Source: CANLDA01 sp964021645 (lineage in GTDB: Bacteria; Pseudomonadota; Alphaproteobacteria; Rhodobacterales; Rhodobacteraceae). Taken from it: 64,000 nucleotides of DNA. This document shows, piece by piece, positions 49,106 to 58,220 of the stretch. The stretch is taken from assembly GCA_964021645.1 (NCBI GenBank), contig CAXIAD010000003.1:36251-100250 (forward strand), read 5' to 3'. Position 1 is the first letter of the stretch. Each line of letters opens with the position of its first letter. The translations under genes were made by a program, and so were the position numbers. A model generated the notes under the pieces. That model had not been told where the DNA came from. It did no database searches and was given only the letters and a program-made list of their open reading frames with translations.

Positions 49106-50650
49106 TTATGCGAACCACCAACGCTCCATCATGCGTGAGCTGTCCATCTGGTGCACGTTACCAATTGTGCCAGTGTTGGCCAGTTTGGTGCTGTGTGCAT
49201 CAACATAGTTGGCGTACATCGGAATAACCGTACCACCATCTGATGAAACCAACCCCTGCATTTCGCGGTATTGTGCGCGACGCTTGTCGGTATCCAATTC
49301 AGCACGTGCCGTAAGCAGTAGCTCTTGGAAGCGGGCGTTTTCCCAATGGGTATCGTTCCATGGCACACCGGTTTCATAGTTGGTTGAGAACATCCAATCT
49401 TCGGTCGCACGACCTGACCAGTAGCAAGCACACCATGGTTTCTTGAGCCATACGTTTGACCAATAGCCATCCGCTGGTTCCTGAACCACATTGATGTCGA
49501 TGCCAGCCTTTTTGGCAGAAGCTTGATACAACTGAGCTGCGTCAACCGCACCGGAGAAACCCGCATCAGAGGCTGACAGATCAATCGTCAGACCTTCCAT
49601 GCCAGCTTTCTTAAGGAAGTGCTGCGCCTTGTCTGGATCATAGTCGTTCAACGGCAGGTCGTCGGCAAAATACTGGTTTGCAGGGCCGATTGGGTTGTCG
49701 TTGGAAACGCTACCGTGACCTTGCAGGATTTTGTCGATCAGTTCTTGACGGTTGACCGAATGTTTCAGTGCGCGACGCACGTTCACATCATCCAAAGGTG
49801 CCGCATTGGTCAACATCGGGAAGGTAAAGTGCTGGTTGCCCGTCACTTCAAAGATGTTCACCATCGGGTTGGCTTTCATCAATGGCTCTGTCTTAAAGTC
49901 AACGCGGTTTACGGCGTCAACCTGACCAGTCATCAGCGCATTCATCCGCGCAGAGCTATCGTTGATTGCGATCAGTTCGATGGAGTCAAACCAACCTGCC
50001 TGACCATCTTTATAATGGCTGTCAACGCGGCTTAGAACTGTACGAACACCGGGATCAAAGCTCTCGACTTTGTAGAGGCCTGTGCCGATGCCTTTGGCAA
50101 TCGCTTCGTCAATCTGGCCAGCTGGGAACATGCAGAGGTGATAGTCTGACATCAGGAACGGGAAGTCAGCATTGCCCGCGCTCAACGTCATTTTCACTTC
50201 GTGATCGTTCACTTTGGTCATTTCTGCGATGGCAGAAACGATCGGCTTCGCGGCGGATTTAGAACCCTCAGCGGTGTGCATTTGCAGCGATGCAATCACG
50301 TCATCCGCGCCAAAGGCTTTGCCGTTGTGGAATGTCACGCCCTTACGCAGCTTGAATGTCCAAGTTACGGCATCTGGAGAAGCTTCCCAGCTTTCGGCCA
50401 ATTCGCCGACCAGCTCGCCGTTTGCTGCAACTTCAGTCAATACGTCAAAAACGGCACCGTGGCCTGCATTGATCATAAAGCTGTCAGAGTGCGTGCGGCT
50501 ATCCCATGTGTCAGATGTGTTCGCACCTGCTAGGCCCATGCGCAATGTGCCACCGCGATTTGGTGCGGCTGCGACCTGAACGCCAGTTGCTGCAAGTACA
50601 CTTGCGGCTGCGCCAGTTTTCAGTAGTCCGCGTCTGCTAAATTTCGTCAT
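49106..50650 (-). CDS. peptide ABC transporter substrate-binding protein (SBP family 5)
   Basis: The 514-residue protein starts with a Tat-like signal (TKFSRRGLLKTGAAA, twin Arg 6-7, cleavage after VAAA), then an extracellular SBP family 5 domain: LAESWEASPDAVTWTFKLRKGVTFHNGKAFGADDV in part near 85-120, VRRALKHSVNRQELIDKIL, and a C-terminal MQGLVSSDGGTVIPMY segment. It captures oligopeptides or related solutes in the periplasm. It is the last gene of a minus-strand operon (dppB-dppC-dppDF-dppA order), 86 bp after the ATPase gene, and is followed by a terminator. Confidence 0.93.
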   Translation of the reverse strand: MTKFSRRGLLKTGAAASVLAATGVQVAAAPNRGGTLRMGLAGANTSDTWDSRTHSDSFMINAGHGAVFDVLTEVAANGELVGELAESWEASPDAVTWTFKLRKGVTFHNGKAFGADDVIASLQMHTAEGSKSAAKPIVSAIAEMTKVNDHEVKMTLSAGNADFPFLMSDYHLCMFPAGQIDEAIAKGIGTGLYKVESFDPGVRTVLSRVDSHYKDGQAGWFDSIELIAINDSSARMNALMTGQVDAVNRVDFKTEPLMKANPMVNIFEVTGNQHFTFPMLTNAAPLDDVNVRRALKHSVNRQELIDKILQGHGSVSNDNPIGPANQYFADDLPLNDYDPDKAQHFLKKAGMEGLTIDLSASDAGFSGAVDAAQLYQASAKKAGIDINVVQEPADGYWSNVWLKKPWCACYWSGRATEDWMFSTNYETGVPWNDTHWENARFQELLLTARAELDTDKRRAQYREMQGLVSSDGGTVIPMYANYVDAHSTKLANTGTIGNVHQMDSSRMMERWWFA

Positions 50651-50736
50651 ACGTCGTCTCCCTGGTTATTTTGTTCGTGTTGCAACGAATCTTATATCTG
50701 TATCTAAAACCTGTATGGTCATTTAAGAAAAGGGAA

Positions 50737-52392
50737 TTATTGCCCCATTTTCCCAACAGCTGCGTCGCCGATGTTATCAACTCCGCGTTCGTTCAGCAAA
50801 TTCGTCAGCCAATCCGGGTCCATTTCAGGCACCGAGCTAAGCAACAAATCTGTATAGGCATGGTGTGGCGGGGTGAACATTTCGGCCTTGGGCCCCTGTT
50901 CAATCACCAAACCATCTTTCATCACCACAACCTCATCTGCGATGGATTTCACCGTCGCGAGGTCATGGGTGATAAACATATAGGTCAGGCCCAGCGTGTC
51001 TTGCAGCCGTGCCAGCAGCTTAAGGATACCCTCAGCGACCAATTGATCCAACGCCGAGGTGACCTCGTCGCAGATAATGAATTTCGGTTCCGCCGCCAAA
51101 GCGCGCGCAATCCCGATGCGTTGTTTCTGACCGCCCGACAATTCCGAGGGCAGGCGGTTGATGTATTGTGTCGGCTCCAGCTCGATTTCCTCAAGCAGTT
51201 GCTCAACCCGGCGGCGTTTTTCGGCACCTGTCAAACCCATATAAAACTGCACCGGGCGGCCAATTAGCTCGCCAATGGTTTTGCGTGGGTTCAGCGCCGT
51301 GTCGGCCATCTGATAAATCATCTGCGCCTGACGCAGCTGCATTTTGCTGCGCTTGCGGTAATCCAACGGCATGCTGACGCCATCAAATTCGATATGGCCC
51401 GATTTTGGCGGCAATAGCCCGGTAATACAGCGCGCGGCAGTCGATTTGCCCGACCCGGATTCGCCCACGACGGCAACGGTGCGCCCTTCGTGCATGTCAA
51501 AACTGATGTCGTGCAGAACCGGCACTTTACCATAGGCAGCAGAGACGTTTTGCACCGAAACAACCGGCGTGGCCGAGGTGTGAACCGCCGGTTTCGCCGG
51601 ACGCTGAAAACTGCGCACAGCCCAAAGGGATTTGGTGTATTCTTCTTGGGGATTTGACAACATGGTGCGCGTGTCGGCCTCTTCGACCTCGTCGCCCTTG
51701 AGCATCACCTTAATCTTGTCCGACATCTGCGCCACAACCGCGAGGTCATGAGTGATGTAGATCGCGGCGGTGTCATACTCCTCGACGATCTGACGAATGG
51801 AGGCCAGAACCTCGATCTGCGTCGTCACATCCAGCGCGGTAGTTGGTTCGTCAAAGATGATCAGATCAGGACGACAGGCCATCGCCATCGCTGTCATGGC
51901 TCGCTGCAATTGCCCACCGGACACCTGATGGGGATAGCGAAAACCGATCTCTTCAGGATTGGGCAGGCGCAATTTGCGATAAAGCTCAATCCCGTCGGCT
52001 TCGCTTTCGGCTTTGCTCATCACATTGTGCTGCGTTGGGCCTTCGGTGTGCTGATCAATCAGACGGTGTGCCGGGTTGAAACTGGCCGCCGCAGATTGCG
52101 CCACATAGGCGATGCGTTTGCCTAGCAGGTTACGTTTGACCGCAGCGGAGGCGGTGACAAGATCCACCCCTTCGAACATCACGCTGCCCGCAGAAATCCG
52201 GCACCCATCACGGGTATAGCCCATCGCGGCCAACCCAAGCGTGGATTTCCCCGCGCCCGATTCCCCGATCAGGCCCATCACTTCGCCTTTGTTCAAATCA
52301 AAGCTGGCACCGTTGATGATCGGGTTCCAGGTTTCGTCACTCCGGCCTTCGATAAACAGGCCGTTCACACTTAGAAGCGGGTCGGTCGACAT
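50737..52392 (-). CDS. peptide ABC transporter, fused double ATP-binding subunit (DppD-DppF type)
   Basis: The 551-residue protein contains two complete ATPase domains. The first has Walker A GESGAGKST, signature VSGGQLQRAM and DEPTTALD. The second has GESGSGKST, LSGGQKQRIGIARAL and DEVTSALD. Each is followed by the oligopeptide-transporter C-terminal extension, so one chain replaces DppD and DppF. The start at ATG 52390-52392 follows AAGGAGAAGCAT. It lies 10 bp after the dppC-like gene. Confidence 0.94.
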   Translation of the reverse strand: MSTDPLLSVNGLFIEGRSDETWNPIINGASFDLNKGEVMGLIGESGAGKSTLGLAAMGYTRDGCRISAGSVMFEGVDLVTASAAVKRNLLGKRIAYVAQSAAASFNPAHRLIDQHTEGPTQHNVMSKAESEADGIELYRKLRLPNPEEIGFRYPHQVSGGQLQRAMTAMAMACRPDLIIFDEPTTALDVTTQIEVLASIRQIVEEYDTAAIYITHDLAVVAQMSDKIKVMLKGDEVEEADTRTMLSNPQEEYTKSLWAVRSFQRPAKPAVHTSATPVVSVQNVSAAYGKVPVLHDISFDMHEGRTVAVVGESGSGKSTAARCITGLLPPKSGHIEFDGVSMPLDYRKRSKMQLRQAQMIYQMADTALNPRKTIGELIGRPVQFYMGLTGAEKRRRVEQLLEEIELEPTQYINRLPSELSGGQKQRIGIARALAAEPKFIICDEVTSALDQLVAEGILKLLARLQDTLGLTYMFITHDLATVKSIADEVVVMKDGLVIEQGPKAEMFTPPHHAYTDLLLSSVPEMDPDWLTNLLNERGVDNIGDAAVGKMGQ

Positions 52393-52402
52393 ATGCTTCT
52401 CC

Positions 52403-53605
52403 TTATTCTTTGAGGCCTGAGGATTTATGCAGCATCCAGTCCACCACAAAGTTCACGGCGACGGTCAGCAAGGCAATCGCGCCCGCTGCCAACAACGGTG
52501 TGCTGGCCACTTGGGGGGCGAAGGCGGCAAAGTTGATGAACTGACTAAGGTCACGCACCATGGTGCCCCAATCGGCCAGAGGCGGCTGAATACCGACACC
52601 CAGAAACGACAGTGACGCAATAGTAAGGAACACAAAGCAGAACCGCAGACCAAATTCAGCCAACAAAGGAGCCGTGGCATTGGGCAGGATTTCACGGAAG
52701 ATCAGATATCCCAGCCCCTCACCGCGCAGCTTTGCGGCCTCAATGTAATCCATCACAACGATGTTCAGACCCACGGCGCGCGCTAAACGAAAGACGCGGG
52801 TGGAATCGATGACCGCAATGATCAGTACCATATAGACAGTTAGCAGCTCTTTGTTTGAGCCCGCCCAAGCAGAGGCGATGGTCATCAACAGCAGCGCAAA
52901 GATCAACGATGGAATGGCCATCATCACGTCAACCGACCGGCTGACCAATTGATCCAGCCACCCGCCCAGCGTTGCCGCCAGAAACCCAAGGGTGCCACCG
53001 ATTAGAAACGCCAGAACCGTGGTGGCAAAGGCGATGCCAACAGTGTTTTGTGCGCCGTAAATCAGGCGTGACAGGATATCCCGGCCAATCTGGTCTGTGC
53101 CCAGCGGATATTTAGGATTCCCACCAAGGGCAGGATCACCGCCCGGCACCACATTGGCCGCGCCCAGAATTTCTGACTGACCATAAGGCGCGATAAAATC
53201 GGCAAAGATCGACACAATCGCATAGGCCAGAATGATCATGATCCCGAATGACGCCGTCAGGGGCATATTGCGGAACAATTTGCGCGTCGACCCTGGTCCG
53301 ACATAGCGAAACAGCAGGCGAAACAGATAGGCCGCGATCGAGAAGTAGACGAACCATTCAACCACTACGCGGAAGAAGAAGTATTTGTTGATATCGACCT
53401 GTTCCGTTGCCATTAGCGCGAAAATATAGCTGATCACGATCCACAGCAGGACCGCCGCGCCAAGGACGTAACCATAGGCAACGCCAAAGCTCATATCGCG
53501 AAAGAACGGCTTGTTCTTGGTGATCTGTTGTCCGGCCCAGCGGAACACCCAACCAAGGCCAGCGATGACAATAAGAAGACCGATAATCTGGAGCAATGTA
53601 TTCAT
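52403..53605 (-). CDS. peptide ABC transporter permease (DppC type) with extra N-terminal membrane domain
   Basis: The 400-residue protein has the canonical DppC permease in residues about 108-400 (RKLFRNMPLTASFGIMIIL, PLGTDQIGRDILSRLIYGAQ, EAAKLRGEGLGYLIFREILP as the EAA loop). About 105 residues with three more predicted helices precede it (LLQIIGLLIVIAGLGWVF, YVLGAAVLLWIVISYIFA, WFVYFSIAAYLFRLLF). Ordinary DppC proteins are about 300 residues. The start overlaps the dppB stop by 4 bases. Confidence 0.92.
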   Translation of the reverse strand: MNTLLQIIGLLIVIAGLGWVFRWAGQQITKNKPFFRDMSFGVAYGYVLGAAVLLWIVISYIFALMATEQVDINKYFFFRVVVEWFVYFSIAAYLFRLLFRYVGPGSTRKLFRNMPLTASFGIMIILAYAIVSIFADFIAPYGQSEILGAANVVPGGDPALGGNPKYPLGTDQIGRDILSRLIYGAQNTVGIAFATTVLAFLIGGTLGFLAATLGGWLDQLVSRSVDVMMAIPSLIFALLLMTIASAWAGSNKELLTVYMVLIIAVIDSTRVFRLARAVGLNIVVMDYIEAAKLRGEGLGYLIFREILPNATAPLLAEFGLRFCFVFLTIASLSFLGVGIQPPLADWGTMVRDLSQFINFAAFAPQVASTPLLAAGAIALLTVAVNFVVDWMLHKSSGLKE

Positions 53606-54600
53606 TTTGGATGCCTCAGACGTGGGTTAGAGATGATCGACATTATATCCGCCGTTAGATTCAGCAGGATATAGGCAGAGGCGAACAAGAGACAGCAAGC
53701 CTGAACCACGGGAATGTCGCGAATTTTAACACTGTCCACAAACAACTGGCCAATGCCGGGATAAACAAACACCACCTCGACCACGACCACACCGGTGATC
53801 AGATAGGCGAGGTTCAGCGCGACCACGTTGATGATCGGCGCCAGCGCGTTTGGTACAGCGTGCTTTACGATGACCCGCATGGGCGACATGCCTTTTAGGC
53901 GTGCCATCTCAATATAGGGGCTGGCAAGCAGATTGATGATTGCCGCACGTGTCATGCGCATCAACTGGGCCGTCACCGCAAGCGTAAGTGTCAGCGCAGG
54001 CAGCAGTGTTTTAACCAGCCGGTCGCTGAAATCCATACCTTCGTAGATATTAGAGAGCGACGGCAGTAGCGGGTTTAGCACAGCCAAAAACAGGATCAGG
54101 ATATAGGCCAGAAAGAATTCCGGTGACGAGATCGAGCTAAGGGTGACGATGTTGGTAATACGGTCGAAAATCGTATTGCGGTACAAAGCCGCCAGAACCC
54201 CAAGCACCAGTGAGAAAGGAATGGCGATGGCCGCGGTCACACCCGCAAGGAACATTGTGTTTTCAAATCGTGGTGCGATCTGCCCGGCAACTGATGCAAG
54301 GTTGGCCCCTGCATTGCTTCCTGCGAAGCTGGCGAAATTCGCCGCTGCGAAACTGTTGCCCAGATCGCCTTGGAGCGCGCCCGAAAGCCACTGCAAGTAT
54401 CGCGTGACCGGGGTTTTATCCAACCCAAGGTCTTGTCTGATTGCTTCAACCGCTTCTGGCGTTGCCCCTTGACCAAGAATGGCCTGTGCAAAATCCCCAG
54501 GAAGCATGTTCACCGCAGCAAAGATAACGATTGATACGACAAATAGCGTGATGATGCCCAACGCTAATCGCTGGGCTATGATTCTCATGATCGAGGCCAA
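53602..54600 (-). CDS. peptide ABC transporter permease (DppB type)
   Basis: The 332-residue permease has six helices, the N-terminal MRIIAQRLALGIITLFVVS and the EAA-like loop IEMARLKGMSPMRVIVKHAV (about 211-230). TTG at 54598-54600 is chosen because GTGAGG lies just upstream; ATG at 54588 (four codons in) is an alternative without a good site. It is the first gene of the importer operon. The proline iminopeptidase gene lies 204 bp further upstream on the same strand. Confidence 0.92.
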   Translation of the reverse strand: MASIMRIIAQRLALGIITLFVVSIVIFAAVNMLPGDFAQAILGQGATPEAVEAIRQDLGLDKTPVTRYLQWLSGALQGDLGNSFAAANFASFAGSNAGANLASVAGQIAPRFENTMFLAGVTAAIAIPFSLVLGVLAALYRNTIFDRITNIVTLSSISSPEFFLAYILILFLAVLNPLLPSLSNIYEGMDFSDRLVKTLLPALTLTLAVTAQLMRMTRAAIINLLASPYIEMARLKGMSPMRVIVKHAVPNALAPIINVVALNLAYLITGVVVVEVVFVYPGIGQLFVDSVKIRDIPVVQACCLLFASAYILLNLTADIMSIISNPRLRHPK

Positions 54601-54804
54601 TGGTCCTCACCTGTTTGTTGTTATTATTCCTCGATGTTAGCGGCGGACAGCGACCTGTAAACCCACTTTGTATGAAATTGGCTTTGTGAACGGCGCTATT
54701 TGGTTTTTCTTAACCGATCTGCGCCATTATCCGGTCGTTTGGCGACAGAATGGGCCCGAAACGCGCTATTCGCTGGACCTATTCACGTTGCAAACTGGTA
54801 TTAT

Positions 54805-55773
54805 TTATTCCGCAATACGGTCCATAATACGCACAAGCTCCATACTGATTCCGGGTTCGGACATGGCGTGACCGGCATTCCGTATCATCCGCAGATCGGC
54901 ATTTGGCCACAATGTGTGCAGATCATAGGCTGCTTTGGGTGGGCAGATCATGTCATAGCGCCCCTGCACGATAAATCCGGGGATATCGGCGATACGGGAC
55001 ATGTTTTGCAATATCTGCCCATCAACCTCCAAAAATCCCGCGTTGCTAAAATAGTGGTTCTCCAACCGGGCAAAGGCACGGGCATATTCAGGGGGGGCTG
55101 TGCCGCTTTGACCGTTGGAATGCACCGAGGCCAGGGCGTTTTCCCAGCCGGACCAGGCGCGGGCATATTCCACCTCGGTGGCATGATCACCGCTAAACAA
55201 CCGTTTGGCATAGGCCGCGATCATGTCGTGCTGTTCCTCGGCGGGGATCAGATCGGCGAACTTGGCCCATAATTCTGGCCAGAACGCCCCTGCGCCGCCG
55301 CCGTAAAACCACTTCAACTCGGCTTGGGTCATCAGGAATACGCCGCGCAACACCAGACAGGCAACCTGCGCGGGGTGTGTCTGTGCATAGAGCAACGACA
55401 ATGTTGCGCCCCAACTGCCGCCAAAGACGATCCATTGATCAATGCCAAGCGCGGCGCGAATACGCTCCATATCGGCCACCAGATGCCATGTGGTGTTATT
55501 CTCGGTGGTGGCATGGGGCAATGAGCGCCCACATCCGCGTTGATCAAACAGCACAATACGATAGGCCTCGGGGTCAAAATACCGTCGCATCGCGGGGCTG
55601 CATCCGCCACCGGGGCCGCCATGACACACCACCACTGGCAGGCCGTTTGGGTTGCCCGACTGCTCTACATAGATTTCGTGCCCATCGCCCACATCCATCA
55701 TGCGACGGTCAAATGGCTCAATTGAGGGGTGCAAATAGTGATGCGCCCGCTTTTCGCCCGAGAATTTGTCCAT
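54805..55773 (-). CDS. pip: proline iminopeptidase
   Basis: The 322-residue alpha/beta hydrolase removes N-terminal proline from peptides. It has the oxyanion motif HGGPGGG (51-57), the FDQRGCGRS loop (76-84), and the nucleophile elbow GGSWG with Ser120. The last catalytic residues lie in IVQGRYDMICPP (Asp) and RNAGHAMSEP (His, near 303). It lies upstream of, and in the same direction as, the peptide importer, which fits degradation of imported peptides. Confidence 0.94.
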   Translation of the reverse strand: MDKFSGEKRAHHYLHPSIEPFDRRMMDVGDGHEIYVEQSGNPNGLPVVVCHGGPGGGCSPAMRRYFDPEAYRIVLFDQRGCGRSLPHATTENNTTWHLVADMERIRAALGIDQWIVFGGSWGATLSLLYAQTHPAQVACLVLRGVFLMTQAELKWFYGGGAGAFWPELWAKFADLIPAEEQHDMIAAYAKRLFSGDHATEVEYARAWSGWENALASVHSNGQSGTAPPEYARAFARLENHYFSNAGFLEVDGQILQNMSRIADIPGFIVQGRYDMICPPKAAYDLHTLWPNADLRMIRNAGHAMSEPGISMELVRIMDRIAE

Positions 55774-55964
55774 GGCTGACCTATATTAATTGTGAACTCC
55801 CATGGGCATTGTGCAAATGCGGCCAAAGGGGGGTATTGTCTTCATCTCAGTGTTGCGCGTTTTTAAGGGCGCTTCAATATCGGATTGAAACCGATGAATG
55901 CGTGTCGCCTTTTACCTGAGACAGCGATATGACGAAACCCAGCGACACATATGAGGGTTGTAAG

Positions 55965-55981
55965 GGTTTCGCGGCGAAACC
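55965..55981. repeat. 17-bp palindrome GGTTTCGCGGCGAAACC, copy 2
   Basis: This copy is identical to 29768-29784 and lies 60 bp upstream of the ubiG start, so in its leader. It is followed by TTGGTTTCGGTTTTTTGCG, which adds a partial GGTTTCG repeat and a T-run, so it could also act as a weak terminator. Confidence 0.7.
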
Positions 55982-56040
55982 TTGGTTTCGGTTTTTTGCG
56001 AAACGTCCTAGACAACTCCCGATGCGAGATGGAGAGAGCA

Positions 56041-56790
56041 ATGCAATCCACGATGAACACGGTTGATCCAGCCGAAGTTGCCAAGTTTGAGGCAATGGCC
56101 GCTGAATGGTGGGATCCCAAGGGCAAGTTTAAACCCCTGCATATGCTTAATCCCTGCCGGTTGGATTATATCACCCGCCAGATTGCCGCCGAATTTGATC
56201 GCGACCTGACCACCAAGGCACCCTTTGCCGGGCTGCGCCTGTTGGATATCGGGTGCGGGGGCGGATTATTGGCCGAACCCATGGCGCGCCTTGGGGCGGA
56301 TGTTGTGGGGGCGGATGCCGCTGGTGGCAATATTCCCGTGGCACAGGTGCACGCCGAGCTGTCCGGCCTAACGATTGATTACCGCCACACCACAGCCGAG
56401 GCGATGGCCGAAGCGGGCGAAGCATTCGACGTTGTCCTGAATATGGAAGTGGTCGAACATGTCGCCGTGCCACAGGATTTCCTGACCGTGTGTCAACGTC
56501 TGCTGAAACCGGGCGGGCTGATGATTTGTTCTACCCTGAATCGCACCCCCAAAAGCTTTGCCGCCGCCATCGTCGGTGCCGAATGGATCATGCGTTGGTT
56601 GCCCAAGGGCACGCATGAATGGCATAAATTCATCACACCGGACGAGCTATATGACCTGCTGCGCACCGCGGGCGTTGATCCCGTGGATCGCAAGGGGTTT
56701 GTGTTTAATCCGATCACATGGAATTGGTCGCTCTCCCCACGCGATCTTGGCGTGAACTACGTGACCGCCAGTGTGAAACCATCGACATAG
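56041..56790 (+). CDS. ubiG: ubiquinone biosynthesis O-methyltransferase
   Basis: UbiG carries out the two O-methylations of ubiquinone synthesis. ATG 56041 is chosen because GGAG sits six bases upstream and it gives MQSTMNTVDPAEVAKFEAMA, matching family N-termini; the frame is open 30 codons further without support. The 249 residues contain the SAM site LLDIGCGGGLLAEPMA (about 67-82), MEVVEHV and the C-terminal GTHEWHKFI region. The leader carries the 17-bp palindrome. Confidence 0.95.
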   Translation: MQSTMNTVDPAEVAKFEAMAAEWWDPKGKFKPLHMLNPCRLDYITRQIAAEFDRDLTTKAPFAGLRLLDIGCGGGLLAEPMARLGADVVGADAAGGNIPVAQVHAELSGLTIDYRHTTAEAMAEAGEAFDVVLNMEVVEHVAVPQDFLTVCQRLLKPGGLMICSTLNRTPKSFAAAIVGAEWIMRWLPKGTHEWHKFITPDELYDLLRTAGVDPVDRKGFVFNPITWNWSLSPRDLGVNYVTASVKPST

Positions 56791-56942
56791 ATTTCTACGT
56801 TTGTCCAAAATGTTTCGAATTTTACGGGTCTAACAGCGTAAACTCAAAACACATTAAGACGAAAACGACAGCAGGTCGCAACTGAGTGATCAGCCGCCAA
56901 ATTTTTCCAACACGCTTGGGGAAATAACAGCGAGTCGATCCC

Positions 56943-58211
56943 ATGCATCAACGTCGAATTCCCGAATGGCTACGCCATGCTCCGGCACCCAGTGTGCGCG
57001 GATTTGCCCTGCTTGCCGGCACCGAGGCAATCACGCGCGGCATTTTGGTCTCGGTGTTTCCCTTGGCCGTATATAATGCGCTGCAAGATGCAGTTCTGGT
57101 GTCCGAGGTGTATTTTCTTGTTGGGATCATTTCGCTGATCACCGGGCTGATGGTGCCCTATCTCACCCGCTATATTCCCCGCCGTTGGATCTACATTACG
57201 GGGGCGAGCCTGTTTTTGCTTGGATCATTGGTTGCCTTGATCGGTAGCCCGGCGGCCATTGTGACCTCACTATTGATGAATACCCTTGCGACGGTCACGA
57301 CCTTTGTCTGTTTTAATGCCTATGTTCTTGATTATATTGCAAAGATTGAGTTGGGTCGCTGTGAAACCTCGCGGATGTTTTACAGTGCGCTGGGTTGGGC
57401 TGTTGGGCCTGCGTTGGGTGTGGTGCTGCTAAATTGGTGGGCACCTGCGCCGTTTTTGGTCGCCGCTGCGGCCTCTGCCATGATGTTAGCGCTGTTTTTG
57501 TTCATGCGTTTGGGCAATGGCCGTCTGATCACCAAGGCCCGTGCTGCGCCCAAAAACCCCCTTGCCTTTCTGCCGCGATTTGTGGCGCAACCGCGTTTGG
57601 TGGCAGGGTGGTCCTTTGCTGTTATCCGGTCCTGTGCATGGTGGATTTACGTGGTTTACCTGCCGATTTTCGCGATTGAGCAGGGCTTGGGTGATAACCT
57701 TGGCGGGATTGCCTTGTCGATCACCAATGCGATGCTGTTTGTCACCCCGTTTATGTTGAAATGGATGGAGCGCACGTCGATCCGCCGTGCGGTTCGGGTT
57801 GGCTTCGCGGCGTCAGGGGTTTTGTTTATCGCGGCAAGTTTCGCGCTTGCCTTGCCGTGGGTTGCGGTGGCGGGCTTGATGCTGGCCTCTGGCTTTTTGA
57901 TATTGCTGGATGTGTCGGGGGGATTGCCGTTTCTGTTATCCGTCAGACCGTCCGAGCGCACAGAGATGTCGGCGATTTATTCCAGCTACCGCGATGTGTC
58001 GGGCATTGTGACGCCGGGGGTGGCGTGGTTGGTTTTGCTGGTTTCACCGCTGGCAGGGATTTTTGCAGTAGGCGGGGCCGGATTGATCGGCGCATGGCAT
58101 TTGGCCGGGCGTTTGCATCCGCGATTGGGACGAGCAAAGATGGTGATGCAGCCGGGCGTATTGTCGTCAGAGGTTCCAGAGCCAGCAGCCCAACAAGCAG
58201 ACTATGCCTAG
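56943..58211 (+). CDS. MFS transporter
   Basis: The 422-residue protein has about 12 predicted helices in two halves, with a cytoplasmic loop near residue 195-210 (RLITKARAAPKNPLAF). The N-terminus has the pattern RGFALLAGTEAITRGILVSVFP, and position MVPYLTRYIPRRW (about 74-86) resembles the MFS motif A loop. The substrate cannot be predicted. It starts 152 bp after ubiG and converges with dinB (9 bp apart). Confidence 0.85.
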   Translation: MHQRRIPEWLRHAPAPSVRGFALLAGTEAITRGILVSVFPLAVYNALQDAVLVSEVYFLVGIISLITGLMVPYLTRYIPRRWIYITGASLFLLGSLVALIGSPAAIVTSLLMNTLATVTTFVCFNAYVLDYIAKIELGRCETSRMFYSALGWAVGPALGVVLLNWWAPAPFLVAAAASAMMLALFLFMRLGNGRLITKARAAPKNPLAFLPRFVAQPRLVAGWSFAVIRSCAWWIYVVYLPIFAIEQGLGDNLGGIALSITNAMLFVTPFMLKWMERTSIRRAVRVGFAASGVLFIAASFALALPWVAVAGLMLASGFLILLDVSGGLPFLLSVRPSERTEMSAIYSSYRDVSGIVTPGVAWLVLLVSPLAGIFAVGGAGLIGAWHLAGRLHPRLGRAKMVMQPGVLSSEVPEPAAQQADYA

Positions 58212-58220
58212 TGCTGCGGC

